From contig NZ_BMRO01000008.1 in NCBI RefSeq assembly GCF_014648675.1, positions 181,428 to 245,427 on the forward strand: a stretch of DNA of 64,000 bases, in the 5' to 3' direction. A program made the position numbers and the translations under genes. The notes beneath the pieces are model-generated. The model was not told where the DNA came from and ran no database searches. It saw only the letters and a program-made list of their open reading frames with translations. The DNA is from Actinomadura livida. GTDB lineage: Bacteria; Actinomycetota; Actinomycetes; Streptosporangiales; Streptosporangiaceae. Below, piece after piece: positions 33,800 through 41,105 of the stretch (its first letter is position 1; every line of letters starts with the position of its first letter).

Positions 33800-34234
33800 A
33801 TGACGGGTCTATGGGTAGCGGCGACGGTGCTGGTCGCCACCATGGTGTTCGGGCTGCTGTGGCGGCGCCGTTCCGGCGTGCTGCGCCCGCGCCGGGGAAG
33901 CGGAGACGAGGTGGACGACATCATCCGGCCGGACGACCTGGGAGCCGAGCTCGGCGAGAAGGCGACCCTGCTGCAGTTCTCCAGCGCCTTCTGCGCCCCG
34001 TGCCGGGCCACCCGCCGCGTCCTGGGAGAGGTCGCCGGGATGGTGGACGGAGTCGCCCACGTGGAACTCGACGCCGAGTCGCACCTGGACCTCGTCCGCC
34101 GCCTCAACGTCGTCCGGACCCCGACGGTCTTCGTCCTGGACGACACGGGCCGCATCATCCGCCGCGCCACCGGCGCCCCCCGCAAGCCCGACGTCATCGC
34201 GGTCCTGGGCACGGCCGTGCGGCGACTGGACTGA
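33800..34234 (+). CDS. Membrane-anchored thioredoxin-family protein
   Basis: A 144-residue protein with an N-terminal membrane helix (residues 3-21) and a thioredoxin fold. The active site FCAPCR (Cys65, Cys68) is followed by the cis-Pro region RTPTVFVLD. It is comparable to mycobacterial ThiX beside cysA2/sseC2. The domain after the helix is probably cytoplasmic, as the helix is followed by WRRR. It may serve thiol exchange for the sulfurtransferase. ATG at 33800 is preferred; a TTG at 33788 is the alternative, and neither has a strong ribosome site. Confidence 0.85.
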   Translation: MTGLWVAATVLVATMVFGLLWRRRSGVLRPRRGSGDEVDDIIRPDDLGAELGEKATLLQFSSAFCAPCRATRRVLGEVAGMVDGVAHVELDAESHLDLVRRLNVVRTPTVFVLDDTGRIIRRATGAPRKPDVIAVLGTAVRRLD

Positions 34235-34334
34235 GGAGCGGCGGGAGTGAGGGACGGACGACCAGAGCGACGAGGGAAGTCGCCGCACGAGGCGGCCGTG
34301 CCCGCCGAGCGTAGCGAGGCCAGCAAGCAGGGGG

Positions 34335-34366
34335 AGGTCATCCCTTGAGCGCCGCTTGGATGACCT
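34335..34366 (+). terminator. Inverted repeat after the thioredoxin gene
   Basis: AGGTCATCC (34335-34343) and GGATGACCT (34358-34366) pair perfectly around a 14-nt loop. No T-run follows. It separates the sigma/thioredoxin unit from the cysteine-leader promoter. The rest of the 34235-34612 gap holds that promoter and leader. Confidence 0.5.
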
Positions 34367-34407
34367 GCGGTTAGACGAACATCACTGTCTCGGAGCGCGA
34401 GACGGAG

Positions 34408-34437
34408 GTGACAGTACGTGGATTGTCGGATTACTAT
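34408..34437 (+). promoter_or_regulatory. Promoter of the DUF4395-cysA operon
   Basis: GTGACA (34408-34413), 18-bp spacer, TACTAT (34432-34437), one of the best sigma-70-type promoters in the window. Seven nt after the -10 box a GTG begins the leader peptide at 34445. Confidence 0.75.
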
Positions 34438-34444
34438 CTCGGGT

Positions 34445-34531
34445 GTGCGTGACTTGACAGAGCAGATGCTCACGAAGCGCCGCGCGGTCGACTTCTGCCG
34501 CCTGGCCGCTTCGCTCTGTCGTACGGCCTGA
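34445..34531 (+). CDS. Leaderless cysteine leader peptide (28 aa)
   Basis: A 28-codon reading frame starts on the predicted first nucleotide of the mRNA (GTG) and stops 81 nt before the DUF4395 ATG. It encodes ...MLTKRRAVDFCRLAASLCRTA, with Cys codons 18 (TGC) and 25 (TGT). Its RRAVDxCRxAxxxCR pattern is that of the putative leader peptides found before sulfur genes in Streptomyces relatives. In mycobacteria, Cys-containing upstream frames attenuate the cysA2-sseC2 operon in response to cysteine. The same gene set follows here, so ribosome stalling at the Cys codons probably opens translation of the operon. This last step is inference. Confidence 0.82.
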   Translation: MRDLTEQMLTKRRAVDFCRLAASLCRTA

Positions 34532-34612
34532 GGCATTCGAGCCCATCCGCCGCCCCCGAGCCCTTCCACTTCCAGCTCGTACGCACGCTTCCACTCCGCC
34601 AGGAGCACCCCG

Positions 34613-35050
34613 ATGCAGGTTGACCCGCGTGGGCCCCGCTTCGGCGCGGCCGTCACGACGATCGTCCTGGTCGTGGTGCTGGCGACCGGAAGCTGGGCGC
34701 TGCTCGCCGCGCAGGCCGTCGTGTTCGCCGTCGCGACCCTCTTCGGTCTCCGGTACGCCCCGTACGGACTGGCGTTCAAGGCGCTGATACGGCCCCGGCT
34801 CGCCCCGCCCAGGGAACTGGAGGACGCCGCCGCACCCCGCTTCGCGCAGGGGGTAGGAATGGCGTTCGCCCTGGTGGGAACGGTCGGATACGTGACGGGC
34901 GCCACCTGGCTCGGCATCGGTGCCACCGCCCTCGCGCTGGCGGCGGCGTTCCTGAACGCGGCGTTCGGGTTCTGCCTCGGCTGCGAGATCCACCCGCTAC
35001 TGCGACGTATCACTGCGAAATTTCGTTCCGAAAGGGAGGTTCCGGCATGA
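34613..35050 (+). CDS. DUF4395 membrane protein
   Basis: A 145-residue membrane protein of the DUF4395 family with three or four helices. It ends in FGFCLGCEIHPLLRRI, a CxxC-like pair next to the membrane. The family is regularly found with thiosulfate sulfurtransferases and thioredoxins. A role in sulfur or thiol transfer at the membrane is plausible but untested. AGGAG lies about 8 nt before the ATG. Its stop overlaps the cysA ATG (ATGA), so the two are translated together under the cysteine leader. Confidence 0.88.
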   Translation: MQVDPRGPRFGAAVTTIVLVVVLATGSWALLAAQAVVFAVATLFGLRYAPYGLAFKALIRPRLAPPRELEDAAAPRFAQGVGMAFALVGTVGYVTGATWLGIGATALALAAAFLNAAFGFCLGCEIHPLLRRITAKFRSEREVPA

Positions 35051-35886
35051 GCCGCTCAGACGTCCTGGTGGACACCGACTGGGTTGAGTCCAACCTGGAC
35101 GCACCCGGTCTGGTTCTCGTCGAGGTCGACGAGGACGTTTCCGCCTACGACAAGGGCCACATCCGTGGCGCCGTGAAGATCGACTGGAAGACCGAACTGC
35201 AGGACCCGGTCCGCCGCGACTTCATCGACAAGACCGGGTTCGAGCAGCTGCTGTCCGCCAAGGGCATCGCCAACGACGACACGGTGATCCTGTACGGCGG
35301 CAACAACAACTGGTTCGCCGCCTACGCGTACTGGTACTTCAAGCTGTACGGCCACGACAAGGTGAAGCTGCTCGACGGCGGCCGCAAGAAGTGGGAGCTG
35401 GAGTCCCGCGAGCTGGTGACCGACGTCCCGTCGCGTCCCGCGACCGACTACAAGGCCGAGGACCAGGACCTGTCGATCCGCGCCTACCGCGACGAGGTCG
35501 TGGACGCGATCGGCAAGAAGAACCTGATCGACGTCCGGTCCCCGGACGAGTTCAGCGGCAAGCTGCTCGCCCCGGCGCACCTGCCGCAGGAGCAGTCGCA
35601 GCGGGCCGGGCACGTCCCGACCGCGCGCAGCATCCCGTGGTCGAAGGCGGCCAACGACGACGGCACGTTCAAGTCCGACGAGGAGCTCCGGAAGCTCTAC
35701 ACCGAGGCCGGCGTGGACCTGAGCAAGGACACCATCGCCTACTGCCGCATCGGCGAGCGCTCCTCGCACACCTGGTTCGCGCTGCGCGAGCTGCTCGGGC
35801 TGGAGAATGTGAAGAACTACGACGGTTCCTGGACCGAGTACGGCTCGCTCATCGGCGTCCCGATCGAGCTCGGCGCCCCCAAGTAA
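35047..35886 (+). CDS. cysA: Thiosulfate sulfurtransferase (CysA/SseA-type rhodanese)
   Basis: A 279-residue enzyme with two rhodanese domains that moves sulfane sulfur from thiosulfate to an acceptor. The inactive N-terminal domain keeps YDKGHIRGAVKIDW. The C-terminal domain carries Cys233 in AYCRIGERSSHTW, the persulfide-forming loop of actinobacterial CysA. It follows DUF4395 with a 4-bp overlap and precedes DUF1416, as in mycobacterial cysA2-sseC2. The TAA stop is the first unit of an in-frame 15-bp tandem repeat. Confidence 0.95.
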   Translation: MSRSDVLVDTDWVESNLDAPGLVLVEVDEDVSAYDKGHIRGAVKIDWKTELQDPVRRDFIDKTGFEQLLSAKGIANDDTVILYGGNNNWFAAYAYWYFKLYGHDKVKLLDGGRKKWELESRELVTDVPSRPATDYKAEDQDLSIRAYRDEVVDAIGKKNLIDVRSPDEFSGKLLAPAHLPQEQSQRAGHVPTARSIPWSKAANDDGTFKSDEELRKLYTEAGVDLSKDTIAYCRIGERSSHTWFALRELLGLENVKNYDGSWTEYGSLIGVPIELGAPK

Positions 35887-36003
35887 CCAGCGGCCGAGTA
35901 ACCAGCGGCCGAGCAACCAGCGGCCGAGCAACCAGCGGCCGAGCAACCAGCGGCCGAGCAACCAGCGGCCGAGCAACCACCGGCCGAGCAACCACCGGCC
36001 CCG
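35884..36003 (+). repeat. 15-bp tandem repeat beginning at the cysA stop codon
   Basis: Eight 15-bp units start every 15 bp from 35884. Units 1-2 begin TAA; units 3-8 begin CAA. The common core is CCAGCGGCCGAG; units 7-8 carry CCACCG and the last ends CCG. Read in the cysA frame they encode Gln-Pro-Ala-Ala-Glu blocks, except that the first two Gln codons are stops. The cysA stop is therefore the first base of the array. Confidence 0.92.
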
Positions 36004-36049
36004 CCACCCGGCGGCAGAGATCTTCCGTGCCCACGGAGATGGAGGAGCA

Positions 36050-36358
36050 ATGACCCAGGGCTGCGCAGCGCCCGAGCAGACGGCGCATCTTCCGGCGACC
36101 GTCGACCTCACCAACGAGGCCGTCATCCAGGGCACCGTCACCCGTGACGGCGCCCCGGTGTGCAGTGCCTACGCCCGCCTGCTCGACTCGACCGGCGAGT
36201 TCACCGCCGAGGTGGTCACCGGCGACGAGGGCGTGTTCCGGTTCTTCGCCGCCGACGGCGACTGGACCGTGCGCGTCCTGGCGGCCGGCGGCGTGAGCGT
36301 CGACAACACCGTCACGGCCCGGACCGGCGAGGTCGCCGGCCTGGAGGTCGCGATCTGA
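36050..36358 (+). CDS. DUF1416 (SseC-like) protein
   Basis: A 102-residue protein of the DUF1416 family, called SseC in M. tuberculosis. It starts with MTQGCAAPEQ and continues as a small beta-sandwich resembling carboxypeptidase-regulatory folds (QGTVTRDGAPVCSAYARLLD, GDEGVFRFFAADGDWTVRVL). It is almost always next to cysA-type sulfurtransferases, so a role in sulfur transfer is inferred, but no activity is established. GGAGGA lies just before the ATG. It is cut off from cysA by the tandem repeat. Confidence 0.9.
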   Translation: MTQGCAAPEQTAHLPATVDLTNEAVIQGTVTRDGAPVCSAYARLLDSTGEFTAEVVTGDEGVFRFFAADGDWTVRVLAAGGVSVDNTVTARTGEVAGLEVAI

Positions 36359-36465
36359 CCCGGCCTCCGGGCCGCTTCGGGACCCCGCCGTTCGCAGCAC
36401 GCGGACGGCGGGGTCCGTCGTTTCCGGGACATAGGGGGAAAGCACCTCCAGGTGCGGCGGGTCGG

Positions 36466-36471
36466 TACGAT
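36466..36471 (+). promoter_or_regulatory. -10 box of the 433-aa membrane protein gene (leaderless)
   Basis: TACGAT at 36466-36471 is followed by 7 nt and ATG at 36479. No convincing -35 hexamer was seen. Confidence 0.5.
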
Positions 36472-36478
36472 CAGCGCG

Positions 36479-37780
36479 ATGTTAGGACTGTCCCGGCGGT
36501 CGCCGCTGCTGCTCCCGTGGGCCATGCTGAAGCTCGCGGGCCGCTTCGTCCTCCCGCTCGCCCTGTGGTTCACGGTCGGCGAGCTGCTGCGCCACGGCGT
36601 GATGTACGGCGGGTACCGGCTCGGCTCGATGAAGGGCACGGCCGCGACGATCGCGCCGATCGCCACCATCGGCCTGCTGGTGGTGATCACGCTGGCGGTC
36701 ACGGTGCTGATGGTGCACAGCGTCCGCGAGGGCCTGGACGTCGTGCACGCCCGCGAGTCCGACGGCGAGCTGACGCCGTGGGCGGTCGGCAACGAGGAGT
36801 CGGTCGTCGGCGCGATGGGCCGCGCCGCCCTCCCGTTCGTGATCTTCTACCTGGCGTGGGGCAGGCAGGCCGAGGACGCCCGGGAGTTCGCCGGGCAGGC
36901 CGCGAGCCGCGGCCTCAGCGAGGGCGGCCTCCAGGGGCAGCTCGAGGCCATGGAGCTGCTGCTGTCGCTGGAAAAGCACGTCGGGCTCGCGATCGGCCTC
37001 ACCGCGGGGCTCTTCGTGATGAAGGTGGCGGCGGAATGGCGGCTGGAGGAGCGGCTCCCGCGCTCCGTCGGCGCGCTCGTCGCCTTCCTGGAGGTCCAGT
37101 TCGCGCTGTTCGGCATCTTCACCGTCGACCACCTGCGCCGCACGGTGACCGAGTGGCTCACCGCGCGGCAGGCGTGGGCGTGGGTCACGGACGCCGCCGG
37201 CCCCGTCCTCGGCCTGTGGCCGCCGTTCAAGGACGCGGTGCTCGGCGCGCTGATCCTGCTGGTGATCGCGGGCGTGATCCTCGGCCTGGACGCCGGGGAC
37301 GAGCGGGTCGTGCTCGGCCGCGGCCGGGCGGCGCGGCGGCTGGCGCGGGCCGGCGGGATCGAGCGGGTGAACAGCGCCCGGGAGATCCTCACCCGCGGCT
37401 TCCGGGAGATGTGGCTGCCCGCCTGGTTCGGGCTGCGGCTCGTCCGCCGGTCCGGGATGATGCCGTTCGCCACGTTCTGCGTGCTGTTCGCCGGCCTGGA
37501 CGTGGGCGAGGAGGCCACCCGCCGCCTCGCCTACGAGGTGATCGGCCCGCACGAGGTGACGTGGTGGATCCAGGTGCTGCCGTTCGTCGGGTTCGCGGCG
37601 GGGCTGGTCTTCGAGATCCTGCGCGTCTGCCTGCTGGCGGCGGCGTTCAACCTGGTCATGGCGAGGGTCACCGCTCGAAACGCAGCGAAAGCAGCGGGTC
37701 CCCCGCCTTCCGCGACGCCTTCGGCGCCTGTATCTCCAGCTTCAGCGCGTCCGCCTTCGCGCGGGGCACCGTCCCCTTGA
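36479..37780 (+). CDS. Multispanning membrane protein, unknown function
   Basis: Not recognised. The 433-residue product has about eight hydrophobic segments, including LVVITLAVTVLMVHSV, VGLAIGLTAGLFVMKV, ALILLVIAGVILGLD and VLPFVGFAAGLVFEIL. The C-terminal 40 residues are Pro/Ser/Ala-rich and are encoded by DNA that also codes, on the other strand, for the end of the next gene (37668-37780). ATG at 36479 is set by a leaderless -10 box. Neither neighbour suggests a pathway. The soluble loop after DERVVLGRGRAARR could be regulatory, but this is a guess. Confidence 0.8.
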   Translation: MLGLSRRSPLLLPWAMLKLAGRFVLPLALWFTVGELLRHGVMYGGYRLGSMKGTAATIAPIATIGLLVVITLAVTVLMVHSVREGLDVVHARESDGELTPWAVGNEESVVGAMGRAALPFVIFYLAWGRQAEDAREFAGQAASRGLSEGGLQGQLEAMELLLSLEKHVGLAIGLTAGLFVMKVAAEWRLEERLPRSVGALVAFLEVQFALFGIFTVDHLRRTVTEWLTARQAWAWVTDAAGPVLGLWPPFKDAVLGALILLVIAGVILGLDAGDERVVLGRGRAARRLARAGGIERVNSAREILTRGFREMWLPAWFGLRLVRRSGMMPFATFCVLFAGLDVGEEATRRLAYEVIGPHEVTWWIQVLPFVGFAAGLVFEILRVCLLAAAFNLVMARVTARNAAKAAGPPPSATPSAPVSPASARPPSRGAPSP

Positions 37781-38267
37781 CGGTGATCAGGGACGAGACG
37801 CCCGGCTGCGGCCGCCGGGCGCCGACGACCGTGCCGTCGGCGGACCAGTGGCGGCCCTCGCCGTCGACGAACCGGTAGCCGAGGCCGTACCCCCCGACCA
37901 GCTTCGCGGCCGCGGCGTCGTCCGGGCGGACGCCGACCGTGAACCGCAGCTCCGTCACGTCGCCCTGCGGCGCACCGCTCGCCAGCGGCTGAGCGGTCTC
38001 CCGCTTCAGCGCCATCCACCGCGCGCCGAGGAACTCGCCGACCGTCTCGGGCTGCACGCTGACGACCTTCTCCGGCGGCTTCAGGTTCTTCTCGACGTTG
38101 TTCTTCTCGTCCACCCATTGCACGGCGAGGAGCCCGGAGACGGCGCAGAGCAGCGCGACCGCCTGGATGATCCGCCTCTCCAGGGGACGCAGCTTGGGCT
38201 CCCGCGCCGCGGCCGGCTCGGGCGGGATCGGGGGGAACAGGTCGGGCGAAGTATCCGCGACCGTCAT
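37668..38267 (-). CDS. Membrane-anchored exported protein, gene 3 of operon
   Basis: Unknown function. The 199-residue product has a Pro-rich cytoplasmic start, one membrane helix near residues 34-50 (QAVALLCAVSGLLAVQWV) and an extracytoplasmic beta-rich domain. It overlaps the upstream gene by ATGA, so it is translationally coupled to it. Its 3' end overlaps the convergent 433-aa membrane gene by 113 bp. The three genes of this operon share a single N-terminal anchor plus exported domain, suggesting one envelope complex. Confidence 0.8.
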   Translation of the reverse strand: MTVADTSPDLFPPIPPEPAAAREPKLRPLERRIIQAVALLCAVSGLLAVQWVDEKNNVEKNLKPPEKVVSVQPETVGEFLGARWMALKRETAQPLASGAPQGDVTELRFTVGVRPDDAAAAKLVGGYGLGYRFVDGEGRHWSADGTVVGARRPQPGVSSLITVKGTVPRAKADALKLEIQAPKASRKAGDPLLSLRFER

Positions 38268-38869
38268 GGGGTGCCCGCCTTGAGGTCGTATCCCTGGGCG
38301 GCGCCCTGGACCAGCTCGTTCGCCCGTTCACGGGTGATTCCGAGGTCGATGTCCGCCTCCGCGGACAGCTGCGGCAGCAGCCCGCCCGGCCCGACGACGA
38401 GGTGCGCCCCCTCCAGGCGCTGCTTCGGCAGCTCGAACACGTACGCCGCGGACGTCCAGATCAAGGGCTGGAACGTCGGCTGGGCCCCGGCGGACGTAGC
38501 GCCCGGCCGGGGACCTTCCCGATAGACGTAGCCGCCGGGGGTCTCCAGTTGCGCCGTCCTCAGCTCCAGGGGCTCGCGATGGCTCGTCGCCGTGAACCGG
38601 ACGACGAGGTAGATCCCCTCGGTTCCGACCGGTGGCGGGTCGCCGAGCGAGAGGCTCGGTGCGAGTGACCGCGCCGCCTCCACCTTCTCCACCCGCACGC
38701 TGAAGTCGCGGTTGCGGACCTCTTCGCCGACCTTGCCGCCGTCCCGGATCGGGTCCAGCTCCGTGGCCCTGAGCTCCGGTATGAGCGAGTGCAGCCACAT
38801 CGCTCCGGCGAGCAGGACCGCCCCGCCGAGCCCGGCACCGCCTTTAAGGAGCACCTGCCGCACGTTCAT
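38264..38869 (-). CDS. Membrane-anchored exported protein, gene 2 of operon
   Basis: Unknown function. The 201-residue product has an N-terminal anchor (GGAGLGGAVLLAGAMWLHSL) and an exported domain. That domain has a DUF4352-like look: RDFSVRVEKVEAARSL ... EGIYLVVRFTATSHREPLELRTAQLETPGG, a pattern typical of immunoglobulin-like lipoproteins. It overlaps both neighbours by 4 bp. Position beside the mycosin gene hints at, but does not prove, a link to type VII secretion. Confidence 0.82.
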   Translation of the reverse strand: MNVRQVLLKGGAGLGGAVLLAGAMWLHSLIPELRATELDPIRDGGKVGEEVRNRDFSVRVEKVEAARSLAPSLSLGDPPPVGTEGIYLVVRFTATSHREPLELRTAQLETPGGYVYREGPRPGATSAGAQPTFQPLIWTSAAYVFELPKQRLEGAHLVVGPGGLLPQLSAEADIDLGITRERANELVQGAAQGYDLKAGTP

Positions 38870-39549
38870 GAGCCGCTCACGGTCGCTCTCGGGGAGGGCG
38901 GCGTCCCCTGCGGAGGCCGGGGCGCCACGCTCATGGGCGCCACCGCCAGGGTGAGGCGCCCGACGAGGGCGCCGCCCTCACGCTGGACGATCCAGTTGAA
39001 GTCCTCGTCGGTGAAGCCGTGCTCGTACTTCCATGCCCGCAGGCCCACGGTGAGCTTCTCGGGGGAGTCCGCCGGGCCCATCTTCCACATGGCGGACGCC
39101 TCGACCGGCAGCCCCGGCTGCACGACGTCCGTATCGGCGCCCCCGGCGACGCCCTCGACCCGCTCGGGCTGCACCCATTTACCGGTCCTCGTCAGCGCGA
39201 CCACGCCATCGCCGAGGCCGCCGATGCCGAGCGGCTCGGTCTCCTTGCCCTTGTTCTCCACGCTCATCCGGACGATGAGAAAGCGTTCCTGCGCGTCCCC
39301 GAAGCCCTCCTTGACCAGCCCGATCCGCGCGTCCCGGACGGTCACCGTGAACAGGCCGAGGTTCAGCGCCGTCCCGGCCGTCTTCACCGGCTGCGTCGGC
39401 TTCTCCTTGAGCCCGCCCGTCACCCACAGGACCGGGACGAGGACGGCCAGCACCCCAAGCGCACACGCGGGCACCAGCCAGCGCCGCGCCGACCCGCGCC
39501 GTCCCCCGCCGATCCCTTCGGGAGGAGGAACCGGTTCATTCGAGTGCAC
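38866..39549 (-). CDS. Membrane-anchored exported protein, gene 1 of operon
   Basis: Unknown function. The 227-residue product has a short basic Gly/Pro-rich start, one helix (WLVPACALGVLAVLVPVLWV) and an exported DUF4352-like domain (LNLGLFTVTVRDARIGL ... ERFLIVRMSVENKGKETEPL) similar in plan to the next gene. GTG at 39549 lies 7 nt after TACCAT on the minus strand, so the operon mRNA is probably leaderless. It is divergent from the mycosin gene. Confidence 0.82.
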   Translation of the reverse strand: MHSNEPVPPPEGIGGGRRGSARRWLVPACALGVLAVLVPVLWVTGGLKEKPTQPVKTAGTALNLGLFTVTVRDARIGLVKEGFGDAQERFLIVRMSVENKGKETEPLGIGGLGDGVVALTRTGKWVQPERVEGVAGGADTDVVQPGLPVEASAMWKMGPADSPEKLTVGLRAWKYEHGFTDEDFNWIVQREGGALVGRLTLAVAPMSVAPRPPQGTPPSPRATVSGS

Positions 39550-39674
39550 CCGCCAGATGGTAAACCCTGCCCGCCCTCCCGCGGCGGAGAGCGCGCGGCG
39601 ACGGGGACGGCTCCCTCCACTCGGCGCGGATCGATTACAGTCGTTGGGTTCGCAAACGGCAGGAGAGACGAGGC

Positions 39675-40943
39675 ATGCGCGGAGGGCGACTCGCAGCGGG
39701 GACCGGCGGCCTGGCCCTGACGTCCGTTCTGGTGTTCGCTCCGGCGGTGGCCGCCGCCCCGGTGGCCCCGGCGGACCGCCCGCTGGCGGCGCCGACCCCC
39801 AGCAAGAAGCCGGAACGGCGGACACCGCCACCGCCCAAGCCGGAGTGCAACAAACCGGCCGGGCAGCCCGCGTCGGCCATCACCGTGGAGCCGTGGGCGC
39901 AGCGGCGGCTGGACTTCGAGCAGGCGTGGCCGATCACCCGGGGCAAGGGCGTGACCGTCGCGGTCGTCGACAGCGGCATCGACACCGGCCACCCGCAGCT
40001 CCGGAACAAGGTCGCGGCGAGTTTCGACGCGACGAAGACCACGGCCGACGACTGCATCGGGCACGGCACGCAGGTCGCCGGGATCATCGCGGCGAGCGAC
40101 ATGCGCGCCGAGAACATCCCGTTCGTAGGGGTCGCACCGCAGGTCAGGCTACTGAACGCCAAGTGGTCCAGCGGGCAGAGCACGAACGACAACACGATGC
40201 TGCCCAAGGCCATCACCTGGGCCGCCGACCAGGGCGCCAAGGTGATCAACGTGTCGGCGGACGCCCCGGACACACCGGCGCTGCGCCTCGCGGTCCGGAA
40301 GGCGCAGCGGAAGGACGCCCTGATCGTCGCGTCGGCCGGCAACGTCGCCCAGGACCAGCGCGGCAAGGAGAGCGCGTCCTATCCGGCGAGCTACAAGGGC
40401 GTGCTGTCCGTCGCCGCGGTGGACGAGGCCGGGACCATCGCGAACTTCTCCAACCTCAAGACCCGGGTCGACGTGTCGGCCCCCGGGCAGAACGTCATCT
40501 CGACCCTCGGCGACGGGTACGTGGGCGGCCTGCAGGGCACGAGCTTCGGCGCCCCCTACGCGTCCGGCGTGGCCGCGCTGGTCCGCGCCCGGCATCCCAA
40601 GCTGACCTACCAGCAGGTCATCGACCGGATCCTGATCACCGCCGAGGGCGGTAACGGGCAGGGCAGCGGGCACGGCATGATCAGCCCGCTGCAGGCGGTG
40701 TCCGCGCTGGTCGATCCGGCCGCCAAGCCCGGCGCGGCCGGCACGCGGCCGATGGGCGGGGCCGTCCCCATCGCGAAGCCGGAGCCCGTCGACCACCGCA
40801 CCCGCGGCATGGGTCTCGCCATCGCGGGCGGCGCCCTCGGGACCGCCGTCCTCGTCGCGTTCGGCGGCGCCGTCATCCCCCTCGGACGCAGCCGCGGCTG
40901 GCGGCCGGGACGCGCGACCGTCCCCGCCGAGGACCGGGACTGA
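39675..40943 (+). CDS. mycP: Type VII secretion mycosin (S8 serine protease) 1
   Basis: A 422-residue membrane-anchored subtilisin of the mycosin family. It has a signal peptide (to about residue 28, VAAA), a catalytic triad at Asp99 (VVDSGID), His130 (GHGTQVAG) and Ser290 (GTSFGAPYASG), and a C-terminal helix (GLAIAGGALGTAVLVAFGGAVI) with basic tail. MycP proteins stabilise the ESX core complex and process substrates outside. CAGGAGA precedes the ATG. The gene is convergent with eccC, and its stop lies inside the first unit of a 13-bp tandem repeat. Confidence 0.94.
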   Translation: MRGGRLAAGTGGLALTSVLVFAPAVAAAPVAPADRPLAAPTPSKKPERRTPPPPKPECNKPAGQPASAITVEPWAQRRLDFEQAWPITRGKGVTVAVVDSGIDTGHPQLRNKVAASFDATKTTADDCIGHGTQVAGIIAASDMRAENIPFVGVAPQVRLLNAKWSSGQSTNDNTMLPKAITWAADQGAKVINVSADAPDTPALRLAVRKAQRKDALIVASAGNVAQDQRGKESASYPASYKGVLSVAAVDEAGTIANFSNLKTRVDVSAPGQNVISTLGDGYVGGLQGTSFGAPYASGVAALVRARHPKLTYQQVIDRILITAEGGNGQGSGHGMISPLQAVSALVDPAAKPGAAGTRPMGGAVPIAKPEPVDHRTRGMGLAIAGGALGTAVLVAFGGAVIPLGRSRGWRPGRATVPAEDRD

Positions 40944-41063
40944 CGGCCGGGACTGACGGCCGGGACTGACGGCCGGGACTGACGGCCGGGACTGACGGCC
41001 GGGACTGACGGCCGGGACTGACGGCCGGGACTGACGGCCGGGACTGACGGCCGGGACTGACGG
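40936..41063. repeat. 13-bp tandem repeat between mycP and eccC
   Basis: Nine full copies and one partial copy of GGGACTGACGGCC, starting at 40936, 40949, 40962 and so on to 41053, essentially without divergence. The mycP stop codon lies in unit 1. It fills most of the gap between the convergent mycP and eccC genes. Such uniform copies imply recent expansion by slippage. Confidence 0.95.
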
Positions 41064-41105
41064 GCTGGGCGGCGGAGCGTCCGCGCGGGCGCTCCGCCGC
41101 CCGGC

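Noticed and set aside
35884..41063. Tandem repeats at 35884-36003 and 40936-41063 as CRISPR arrays
   Set aside because: Units are head-to-tail with no unique spacers, and no cas genes are present.
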